Shown piece after piece: positions 31,898-42,800 of a stretch of DNA of 64,000 nt (the first letter of the stretch is position 1; every line of letters starts with the position of its first letter). This DNA is from Hemicordylus capensis (lineage: Eukaryota; Chordata; Lepidosauria; Squamata; Cordylidae). A program made the position numbers and the translations under genes. The DNA lies in NCBI RefSeq assembly GCF_027244095.1, contig NC_069657.1, forward strand, positions 149,602,857-149,666,856, written 5' to 3'. Below the pieces are notes generated by a model. The model was not told where the DNA came from, did no database searches, and was given only the letters and a program-made list of their open reading frames with translations.

Positions 31898-34205
31898 GTT
31901 CCACTACTCTCTTGTCTTTCTGTAGATGGAAGGAAGGACAGACAGATACATGGCAAAGTTTGATCTGTGCTGACCAGGGATGGCAAAGCATCCACATTCA
32001 GTGTTATGTCTGGATTAGTGAGTCCTCCTCCTCAAGCTGGCCTTCCCATCAGGGCACTGTGTCCGGCCCCTGCTTCCTAGTGATGATGCAGTCTTTTGGT
32101 CTACTGCTGCGATTGTCTTTGTCCTTTGTTCTTGTTTTTTTGCACGCTGCAACCTCAGCTAGATGTACCCGCTGCTCATTCCCGCACACCCAGTAGGAAG
32201 TAAAGTGGTTTTATTGGATGGGGGCGGGAGGGTTCAAAATGTAAATAACTTGTCAAACGTTGGTTTGGTTTAGCTGAACAGGGTGATGGAATTGATGGTG
32301 TGGAGAAATAGGTTGGGGGATGGGGGGGGATTCCTCAAATGTGGATGTGGGAGGGAAACGGCTGCAAAAGTGACACCATGTAGATCACTTTTGCTGACAG
32401 TGGGAGAACGGGGCACAGCTGGGCTCTGCTGCCTGCCTTGAACAAAACAGCAAACTGCTTTTGTGGCCCCAAACACTAACCACTCCCCCTTTCCATTTTT
32501 TAACTCCTCCCACTTCTCTATGGATTAATGTAATTGTTACACACACTGATTTGGGTTCCAAATGGGGGCAGCCTGATCTTGTCTCTTTGAATTACAAGCC
32601 AGGCTCTCTGAACTCTTTCATTTTAGTTTTTCCAAGTGCACTAGTTAGAGGTAATGTGGAAGCCCCCCAACCCCTACCCCTTCTGCTGCCGCACTTTAAA
32701 TGCAAAGTACCCCTACGTCTCCTCCCAAAGGGTTGGCTGAGCCAGCCATGCCCAACACTGCACCCTGGCTAGAGAATGATCTTCTATTGCCTGGGGCCTT
32801 GCTCCAGCACTCCATCTTGCCTTGGGAGGAGGGTGGGCAGTTTGAGAAGAAAGAACTCGTGGGTGCCACTGGGAGAAAGAACCCTTCTCTCCAACTGGAG
32901 GAGGCCCTCTAGACAGACAGACACGCATGTGCACGCACACACACTTCACTTGCAAAATGCCAAGGGCTTTTTCTAGCCCTGTACCCTTTGTTATCTGGGG
33001 AGAAGGATTGGTTTGGGGGTGAAGGATTATTTTGGTCCCCCCACAAAAAACAACAACAACTAATCCAAGGGAATACTTGTGAAGGTTGCTACTTGTACAG
33101 CTTTACTGAATATGGGTTTTAAAATCAGATTTAAACCACTGTGTGGTTGAATCTTTCAAAGGTTGTTTTTAAATAACGGAACTAACAAGTTTTTGTATTG
33201 TCAAAACAGAGCTACACAGTCCTGCTCAGTGTGTGTCTTGTTGGCACACTGCAAGCCTAAGATCAGCCTCTGAGGATAGCCTTGCCAACTGAGTGGATAC
33301 TCTTCTTCCTGGAATAGGTCATCTTTTTGCTGGTTTGGGGTGAGAGTGCAGCACAGTAAATGGATCTCTCTTGCTGTTTAAATATTCATTATAGGTACTT
33401 CAGACAATCCTTGATGTTTTGTATTCTCACAAAAGCAGTTTCATCTTAGGCTTACAGATGCAGGTCCTGAACCTATGACGGTTTTCCATGCTGTCCTTTG
33501 ACCTACACTTCTGGGAACTTACTCATCAAGGTGAATATGCTATCCCTCAGGATGAGAGGCTGCCAAAGCAGTTCCAGACACATCTGCGAGACCTTTTGTC
33601 TGCTTCAGCAACACACTGGTTGCTGAGCCATTCAGTGGCTCTGTCACTCTTTATAGAGGGTGTCTTCCTATATCAGGCTCCTTCACTCATGGGGCAATAT
33701 GTTTCTGGACGTCTACTAGCAAGTGACTTGGCTGGCCAGAGCTGGTTACCTCTCTGTACTGTGTTGCGCCCCCCCGCCCCAGCACCACCCAAAATGAGGG
33801 TGGGGGGAGTGGCTGTTGAAAACAGCTTCCTCCTCATGTCTGCACTTTGGCAGTGGGCAGCTGAGTGGCACTGAGTGTGGAGCTTGCCTGCCTTTCGTGA
33901 TGTGTCCTGAGCACAAACTTGACCACCCCCTCCCAATAACCAGGAGCCCTTGCTTTCCCTGTCTGATTCAGGAGGCATGTTATATGTTGGTGTGTGTTCT
34001 CTGGAGCTCGAAGTCTTCTCTCTTTCCTCTCTTGGCAGTAGGGCCACACTGCTCCATGCCAAGAGTCTCTTGCTGAAGGGCTGGGAGATTGCTGATGTCA
34101 CCCAGGAAAGGTGGAGGGCTTGGAAGTTATGTAGCAGTGTTTCTTCTATGGCTATATATTTAAAAACTGTAGTCTTTTTAATAAAAAGTTTAAAGATGTG
34201 ATCCG
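31898..34205 (+). other. RETREG2: RETREG2 3' UTR with poly(A) signal
   Basis: The stretch after the stop has no recognisable repeat or gene. It ends shortly after a canonical AATAAA at 34180-34185. A UTR of ~2.3 kb is inferred from this signal; earlier cryptic polyadenylation cannot be excluded. Confidence 0.6.
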
Positions 34206-35424
34206 TGGATTAGAAGTTCTAATTCTTTGCCTCTTAGCTAGAAGTCCCCACTTGCTTTTTCCTTCAGTTCACTCTGATGTGTCAGTCTCTAACCCATGTC
34301 TAGCTGGCTGTTGCCCTAGTTGTTTCTCCAGGGCCACGTTTCACTGAACGTGTGCTGCAGTTCAGTTAAGGCTATGTTGCTGATCCAAATTTGGATGGTT
34401 ATGTGTGTATAGCAGTGACTGCTGCAGATGCATAGCCTTGGACAGAAGACAGTACCTGCATATACTTGCAGAACTCCTGTCTGTTCTCACAAACAGCCGA
34501 TGAGGTGGTAAACTTGCATTGGGGGGGTTGGGTGGGGGGTTCATATACACCATTTCTTCTCTTGGTAGAAAGCTGGCATATCAGGAGATGGATTCTACCC
34601 ACACCACCTCCTCTGTCATCTTGTTTTCTGTGTGTGAATGTGTTTGGTTTTTGTATGGAGAAGCATTGAATCCTATCAACCCTCACCTGCCACAGCTGAC
34701 CTACAGGTCATCTCAAGTTTGAGCATTAGGCCTCTGTTCTATGTGCCATGCTCGCTAACCTGTGTGTGCCTGCTGACAGACCCAGCGTAAGAGATTTGAC
34801 AACAGCGGTGGCACCAGAATGAGGGGAGGCATAGAAGGGCAAAGTATTCCTGGGTAGGTGAGCTGTGTCTCACCAATTAGACTTCTGAAACAAATGGGAG
34901 TGGGGGCAACTACGTTTCTGAGGAGATGCTTGCCCACCCCCAGAGCTGCCCTTGTTTGACAAAGTCTGACACTAGCTAGGCCTCATATGCTAGTAGGTGC
35001 CCTAGCTTTGGCAAGACTAAAATCGTTGCTTTGGACTTGTTTTTCTTGTGTGTACATGTGCATGCATTTATGCTGCTACTATGACTTGAGGAGAAGGAAA
35101 CTTGGCTAGAACCTGCTACTGTCTCGGTTGGCTAGGGAGCTTGCTTGCAGGGGTGTGGGGTGAAGAAGCTGCAGGCCTGGTTCTAGCCCTGTTGCACCGG
35201 AGATGCTGTGGCAAGCCACTGCCTGACATACCCACAGAGCATGCTGTGTACCACCCCAATTTCTGCCCCTTCTCCCATTCCACACCCTTGATGCTGCTGT
35301 GTGGTGATAGCTGCCCCTGCCACTCTTCCTACTTGAACAGGCAGGGGCTGGGGAATGGAGTGAAATGAAGTGTTGGTAGGGCCCATAGTTCCTTCTGCTC
35401 CATTCTGTGCCCATTTCCTTATAG

Positions 35425-35565
35425 CAGGGCTGCCTGCCCTGCAGCAGTTTTGGTGGGACTACAACCCCCATAATCCCTAGCCACAGTGTCTAGTAGTCAG
35501 GGTCATGGGAGTTGTAGGCCAACAACTGCAGGAGGGCCTGTCAGGACCTGAGGTTGGGACTGGGA
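35425..35565. mobile_element. hAT fold-back miniature element, right end diverged
   Basis: It shares the palindrome (GACTACAACCCCCATAATCC mirrored by CATGGGAGTTGTAGGCCAAC) and the left terminus CAGGGCTGCC with 24809-24948. The right terminus and target duplication are no longer clear. Confidence 0.6.
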
Positions 35566-36454
35566 GATTAGTGTTTAAAATATATAGATGTAGGTGTTTG
35601 TGACCTTTCGTTTATTACGTTGCCACCACCAAATAAAATCCTAATATGGGTTTCTAACACTAGCTTTGGTATTGTTCCCAAGCGATAAAGCGGGGAAAAG
35701 TAAGCAGACACAGTTGAAACTGTTTAAGTTCTAAACCAAAGCAAATAACCATCCTTGTATAAAAGCTCTAGTGGCTTAATTCACTACAATGTGGGGTCAA
35801 ATGTATAATGGTTTCTGTGACAAAGTAACAGCCTTAGAACTGGCAAGTCTGTACACCATCTCTTATATTTCAAACTCAGGAACTTAAAAGATTGTGTCAG
35901 TACATCAAAGGCTTTACTTTCAAGTTACTCATGTGACCGTTTAGAGATAACAAGCTTCTTTAGATTTTCAACACCTTTACTGGGATACAATCTCCTTTGC
36001 TGTATATCCTGTGTAATCATCCATACACTCCCAGCATTTATTTGATAATCATTCTACAGAGGTCTTGCCTAGTGTATAAAACCTACCCACCAACCTCCCA
36101 GTTCCACCCTCAGTCCTGTCCTAGAGATCCTATTTCTAGCCCTAACTCTTCCTATCTGAATCTGTAGGTTAACAGCAACTGAATTTTATAGCCACCTGTT
36201 CACTCCATTCCAAAGCCTCTCCCTTGCGAATTCTTTCCAGAGGAGGTTCTTAAGTTTAAATTCCTCTTGATTGACAAGTGCTTACTAGCCAATCACTACA
36301 GGGTTGAAGATGAGCAAGAAGAGCAATGTGACAGACACCATGGCTTCTGGTGGTTGTTGAGAGGGGTGGCTACTCTCCTGCCTGCCACACTCAGCACACA
36401 TCAGAGTGGCCCCAAGGACTTGCTGAGGTCAGGGAGCTTGCCCTTGTTTGTTTG

Positions 36455-36780
36455 TTACTTATTTAAAATATGTATACCCCGCCCCTCCAGTGCACTACTG
36501 CTTCGGGGCGGCTTACAACAATAAGATAGACACAAGATACAATAAAAGTAATACAATTAACTAAATAAACAAATAAAAAAGGTCTCACTAAAAACCACAA
36601 TCATTAGTTTCCAATTAAAACAGAAAATTATAAAAAGCTAAAGAACCAACCAGATATGACAAAAATAAAAGCATTAGAAAGCCTCCTTAAAAAGGCGCGT
36701 GTTAAGATCTTTTTTTTAAAACAGGGAGGGCATTCCAAAGTCAGGAGGCCATAGCTGAAAAGGCCCTGCCCTTGCAGTTG
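36455..36780 (-). mobile_element. L2-like LINE 3' tail
   Basis: It contains TATACCCCGCCCCTCCAGTG, TTCGGGGCGGCTTACAACAA and GCATTCCAAAGTCAGGAGGC, a reverse-oriented L2-type 3' end with an A-rich middle. Confidence 0.6.
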
Positions 36781-37399
36781 TCACCTGCTCTTGGAGATCA
36801 GAACAGGCTCAAACTCAGGCAGCTTCTCCTGACTTTGTCAGTTGTCCTCACCTGCCTGCTGGAAGTCACTTTGCTTACCTCTTTGTATGTGTGCAATGCA
36901 TTGGTGGGAGAAGGGTTACCTCTGCAAGTCTCTTGCCCAGAACCCCCAAAACCTGGAGCTCCATGTGTCTTCAGCATTCAAGTGACATGTATGTTTGCAG
37001 TCAGAGCTGTTTGTGTATATTCTATGCTTTTAAAAAAGCAAATCAATATTTTGTTAGTCCAGTTTCTGTGCAATGAAAAGCTAAGTTCTTTAATATATAT
37101 CTACATATTTGTACCTCCCTTAGCTGAGCATCAGGAGCTCTGCAGCACAGTGAAATCTTGACTGCTCTCTCTATGCTGACTTTTGGAACTACACCAGATG
37201 CTACTTGTCTTCTTAAACCTATCTTAAGTCATAAGGCCTAGAAACTTAATGTGGCACCTGAAATCTGTACTCCTCTTGCATTTGTACAGAACCTTGGTAT
37301 ACAAAGGCTTTGCTAATTTTCTTCTATTGGTTAACAACAAAAGACAGCATGAGATGGGCTTCCATAATACAATTGTGGCAACTGCTATAATATGGATGT

Positions 37400-37600
37400 T
37401 TGTTGAAAATATGAAGCTGCCTTCTGTTGAGTCAGACTAGTAGTCCATCTATCTCTATTGTCTACCCTGACTGGTAGCAGCTCTTAACATTTCAGACAAG
37501 GGTTTTCACCAGCCCTGCCTGAAGATCTCAAACTGAATCTGGGATCTTTTGCATGCAAAGCATATGTACTGCCACTGAATCTAACTTCCTGGTTAGAGAC
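37400..37600 (-). repeat. tRNA-derived SINE copy
   Basis: It shows GAAGCTGCCTTCTGTTGAGTC, TAGTAGTCCATCTATCTCTA and a reverse tRNA-like block, TGGGATCTTTTGCATGCAAA GCATATGTACTGCCACTGA. Confidence 0.6.
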
Positions 37601-38949
37601 AGGGGACAGAATGCTGCTCCTGCACAATCTCCTAAGCAGTGCTATAGATGAGGCTTTGCACCTTAACCCTTTGCAACATTTTATGTCATCTTGGGTTCAG
37701 CCTATGATCTGGTTGCCTTTGTATTGTAGTAAACTGCATAGTGTGTGAATGAGTGGCTTTACTGCTTTTAAGAGTCTTCATCTCCTCAGGGCAGAGGCTG
37801 CCTGACTTTGAGACTCCAAAACTCTACCAGCATTGTCACCACTGCTATCCATTTCCTTCCCCTTGCTTGAGCTTCCTTGTCCTTTTACCTAACTTGGATT
37901 TGCAAGGTATGAAAGAAAACAATGGTTGGTGCTTCATGAAGTCCAGCCATAGTCCTAGCGAACAGAACTTGGCTTAACACGGCACACCAAATCAGTATGG
38001 GAGATTTTCTTACCTTTGCAACTGACTTTGTCTAACCACTGCACTAACAAAACCCAGATTAAAAGCTTATTGAGAGCTTGTGCCATTTTAGGTTACTTCT
38101 AGCTGCAGTAAACAAACAAGAGGGGCATAGCTAACCCCCACACCAGTCATATCTTTGTCACCTTGATTACTTGTTCTGTCTTCAAAACAGCTGGAACAGC
38201 CAGGTTTAGCAGCCCATTTCCTACAAACTATACCAAATGCTCAAGCAATTCAGCTCCTGTGCTGAGGGAAGATTGTCCCTCAGTTCCAAAGCAGCAATCC
38301 AATCCAATACATCAAGCTCCCTTCCATCACTTCCTCTCCTCACTGTCCCACACTGGAAGAGTTTTTGTTTATAAACAGGGCCTATACTACTCAAGCATAA
38401 ACAGCCCATCTAATTCATTTCAATTGCTACATTTTTTTTCAGAACAAGCCAACTGGAACAGGAACTACTAGACTCAAAAATGGTGCTAAGCTTGTAGAAC
38501 TAGTTGACTATGGATGCCTCAAGCGCCTGCTTAATGCAGTAGTTCTCACAAAAACTTGGAAGATATTTGCTCCCTCCCCATGGTAGAGGAAAAATTCATG
38601 GGAAGCTACAATGGAAAGCATAGGAATGGACTTGGGGAACTTGATAAAGCTCCTACATTGGGAACTATTTTTATTTTCCCCTTCACTATTCTGTTTTTGG
38701 CCTACCATTTTAAAAGCACCTCACATAAGTCCTTTCACCCTAGCCTTTCTCCACTAATCTCTGGCACAGATATGGAACAGAATACCATTTTCAGTTTTGC
38801 AACAGGCCATTTAAGGCATTGTAGCTCATGTACAAGATCTGCCTACAATATTATGGTATGTTAGGGGTACTAACACTGAACATGAGATCCATCAGTCAAC
38901 CTCTTTCTAGGCCACTTAGACAAGCAGAAACATTTCTGGGGTGGTGCTT

Positions 38950-39676
38950 ATTTTTTAATACAAAATAACTTTGCAGAAATCTAAGTAAAGTCCTCATAAA
39001 TACACAAATGAAAACTTTGGTGTACAAATGATCGATGCACTGATCACAGAATCCTGAGGAAGACCAGCTGTTCCTAGGCCAAGACTTAAAATGCCCCCCA
39101 GCTTCTGGACTACAAGTCACCTTGCAAATAAGATGAAAATATCTTCTTGGGGCCAACAACACTACTGTTCGTTCTCCTCTGCTTTTGAGCAGGGATGGTC
39201 ATCTTGTGGCTGTCCTCCACAAGTTAATCAAGAGGAAAGAAAGTCTCTTTTGAATCAGCTTCATGAAGGATAAATTTTCCAAGGCACTTGATGTAGGATG
39301 AACATGAACAACATTTCCTACAACTATACAGTACAATGGAGCTTGGGTTTGTTCCCCCCCTAACCCTGCCTGAATCACAACAGGAAAGATAAACAGGGTG
39401 GTATTTATGTGTCTTACTGGTTGCAGAAGGCGACTTGAATGGTGCCCCTGCTCACTGAAGAGAGGACCGGGGCACCTTTTCAGTTCAGATGCTATAAAAC
39501 AGCTTGCAGAGATGTCTGTGATGGCTTCTTCCAACTTCAGTTAGCAAGACTAGAACCCTGTGGCATTCAAGCACATTGAAGGCCAGTCCCAAAAAGTAGA
39601 TACAGTAGTTTTTTCCACTCTGTGGTCTTCTAAAGCTCAGATGTTAAGGAGGGACAGTAATACCTCTGCCCAGTGT
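38950..39676 (-). other. STK36: Probable STK36 3' UTR
   Basis: This stretch downstream of the stop has no recognised repeat. A variant signal ATTAAA (minus strand) lies at 38954-38959, and a canonical AATAAA further on at 38670-38675. Either could end the transcript. Confidence 0.4.
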
Positions 39677-39823
39677 TCAGGCACTGTGTGCAAGCTGCAG
39701 GAGATGGATCAGTTTCTTGCAGTGCCTTGTTGATGAGGGCCGAGGGCTGCTATAGGTACTATCCTGAGGTTCACTACGGGAGAGTGCTTCCAACTTCTCA
39801 CTTGCTCTGAGTGACAATAGCAC
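39677..39823 (-). CDS. STK36: STK36 last coding exon
   Basis: It encodes [20 protein letters not shown] and then [24 protein letters not shown] before TGA. The human C-terminus has the same order: LVSLGASEKL...[24 protein letters not shown]. The acceptor is CCTTTGCAG. It lies ~3.1 kb beyond the penultimate exon, an intron containing a Sauria SINE and L2 fragments. Confidence 0.93.
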   Translation of the reverse strand: MLLSLRASEKLEALSRSEPQDSTYSSPRPSSTRHCKKLIHLLQLAHSA

Positions 39824-42800
39824 CTGCAAAGGAGATCATAAGCATTACATAAGTTGTACTTCTGCATAGGTTGTCCCCCAAACCCTCTTATACCATGTCA
39901 ACTAGGAGAAACTAGATAAACACGCTGAATCTGCACAGAACATCTATGCACTAGTGTAAGTGCACTCAGCCTTTGGCTTTGGCGACCCGCTCTCCATCTG
40001 TCTGTCCCTCTCCCCTGCCCTTTTGATTCAGGTATTTATCATGCTGCCCCCAGCATCTCTCAATTTTCTGCCTGTAAAAAGCAGACTGACTTAGAAATAA
40101 AAGTTGGCCTTGCTTGGGTTTTTGTTTTGTTTTTTGTTTAAAGCTTTTAAGAGCATAGTCTCTGGCTGATGATAAAGAAGAGAAGTCCCTTTGAACCTTA
40201 CAGTGGAGGGAGGTATTTGTACTTGGGAGCTCTGTGTTTACATGGCCTTTGGCCAATTGTTCATAGATGACCTCTGATTTTATCCCCGATGCCTCTCTTC
40301 CCCGTTTAAAGCAACTCTGTAAACCCACAGGCCAGTCCTCCCTCTCCCCTCTCTCACTGGTGTATACACACTATATATCTATATATACATACAAACACAC
40401 GCTTAACCTGTGCAGAGCATCTGCACGCTAGTACTTGATTGCTCCCCTCGCCCCCTGCCAAAGCCCCCTCACCTGAGCCGCACGTCTGCTCCTCCTCCTG
40501 CTCCATCCCTTTACTCCATCCCCCTCACCCCTCTTGGTCACAGGGGTGGTGCTGCTGGTGCCTATTGGCCAAGCTGCAGCCCCCTATCTCCAGAGATTTC
40601 CCCACCCTCCCCCAAGCCCCACTCATGCACCTCCCCACAGGAACAGCAGCAGCTGACCGGGCCCTTCCTTGCTGCCACCACTGCCATGGCCACTCATTCC
40701 CCTCAGGCTGCTGACAGGCCAGGGTTCGTCCCTCACCCTTCCTTCCTTCTCTCTTCTCCTCCCTTTCTCTCTCCTCCTCTCGCTCTTCCCCTCCCTTCTT
40801 TTTCCTTTCTCTCCCTCTTCCTGAGTTAACAGATCTTGTTTCCTCATCTAATTCACACAACTGCAGCCTCCTTCTCCTGAAGGGGCTCTTTCCTCCCTCA
40901 CAACCCCTCTCTTCACACTATCCATTTATATATACAGATTCCTCTTCTCTACAATAAGAATATCTTCTGACTAGTAACAGTTGCATTCCATCACAGCTTC
41001 CGCCTCCTTATCTGCATATGGAATCTCCACTGCCCAATCACCACGGTGCTTCTGCTGGCAAACTCTCATGAGAGCTGCCACACATGGGATTAGCCACAGC
41101 TTAGAGAAGACATATTAAGTGGAGCAGCGGGGAAATGCTTGACTAAAAGCAGAGGGTTGCCAATTCAAATCCCCACTGGTATGTTTCCCAGACTATGTGA
41201 CTATATCACATGCTGCCTATATCGGGCAGCAGTGATATAGGAAGATGCTGAAATGCATCATCTCATACTGCATGGGAGGAAGCAATGGTAAAACCCTCCT
41301 GTATTCTGCCAAAAGAAAACCACAGGGCTCTGTGGGAGCCAGGAATCGAAATCAACTTGACGGCACACTTTTAACTTTATGCCTTAGAGAATTATATAGA
41401 TAGATTGTTTTGGTAAAACTCTGGTACTTTAGTAGAGAAGGGTGATACAACTTTCAGAGGGACAGGCTTTTTAGCCAAAGGGGTATGAACTTACCAAAAA
41501 TAAAAAATGTATATTAAGAAGGTCTGCAAGAATGTGACTAGGAAAGAGGGACAAGAAACCGCTGGATACCCAAACAAGCTTGGGAACATTTGAAGCCAAA
41601 ACTCAAGATGACTTCTCATAAGACACAGTCTGGGAGTGCTTTTGGATCCAAACAGCTCTCTGGTGTCTCAGGTTAAGGCAGTGGCCAGAGGTGCTTTCTA
41701 TTAGCTTTGGCTGACACACCAGCTGTGTCTGTCTTTTGAGATAAATTACCTCAGAATGGTAGTGCATATGCTGGTAACCTCCAGACTTGATTACTGCAAT
41801 GCACTTTATGTAGAGATACCTTTGTATGTAGTCCAGAAATTGCAACTGGTGTAAATTACAGCAGCCAGGTTGGTCTCCAGGTCATCTTGAAAATACCATA
41901 TTACACCTATATTAAAAGAACTACACTGGCTACAAATGTGTTTCTGGGCAAAATACATGTTATAGCCTTAGGGCCAGGTTATTTAATACAACACCTCCAT
42001 TACAAGCTCCACTGCCTATTGGGATCATCTGGGGAGGTCTGTTCAGTTGCCACCAGCTAGTCTTGTGGATACTCAGATGGGCCTTTTCCATTGTTGCCCC
42101 CAGGCTTTGGAATGCGCTCCCTGCCAAAATAAGAGGGCTCCCCCCATCTCTGACAGCTTTTTAAATGGCTGTTAAGACATTTATTCATCCAGCTTTTAAT
42201 TAAATTCATAGAATTTGTCATGGTTTTACATTATTTTACTTTTTATTTTAATCTGTTTTGTTTTATTGTAAACTTCCCAGAGACATATATAAATATGCTA
42301 AATAAAAGACATAATGTGACATTCCTAGCTGCAGGATGGCTTGGAGCCCAATAATATTTAATACATCTAGAAAAGACTGCAGTCATAATACCTACTAGTC
42401 AAGACAGCAAGGACAGTTAATTGTCACACTCTGGTTGTCTTCCAAATGCAGTTTCACAGGAGTCGTCAAAATAACAGATGGAACTCCTCCAAACATCCTG
42501 TGGTATCTCTTTCTTATTTATTTATTTGTTCAATTTTTAGACCGCACTTACAAAATAGCTCAGGGTGGTTCACAAACATCAAAGACCCTTTAAAACAATT
42601 TAAGAGCACTGGAAGGCCAGGCTGAACAGGTAGGTCTTTAGGGCTCTCCTAAATTCCAATAAAGAATCTGGTACTGGTCGTTTAAAGAATATCAGGAATT
42701 CTCAAATGTTGTTTAAAAGGAATTTAACAATGCTGTTTTCTTTTTGTTCCTAACCTACCAGCTGGTTCCAATTCTTGCCTAGCAAGCAAAGCTACTTTGG

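Larger units (their letters stand above)
34206..38949. other. Intergenic region between convergent RETREG2 and STK36
   Basis: It holds a fold-back hAT-like remnant (35425-35565), an L2 tail (36455-36780) and a tRNA-derived SINE (37400-37600). No convincing gene was found; open frames here are short and without recognisable similarity. Confidence 0.55.

Noticed and set aside
40410-40829. 139-residue proline/serine-rich plus-strand reading frame
   Set aside because: It comes from a pyrimidine-rich tract inside the last STK36 intron; low complexity, no similarity, no gene context.
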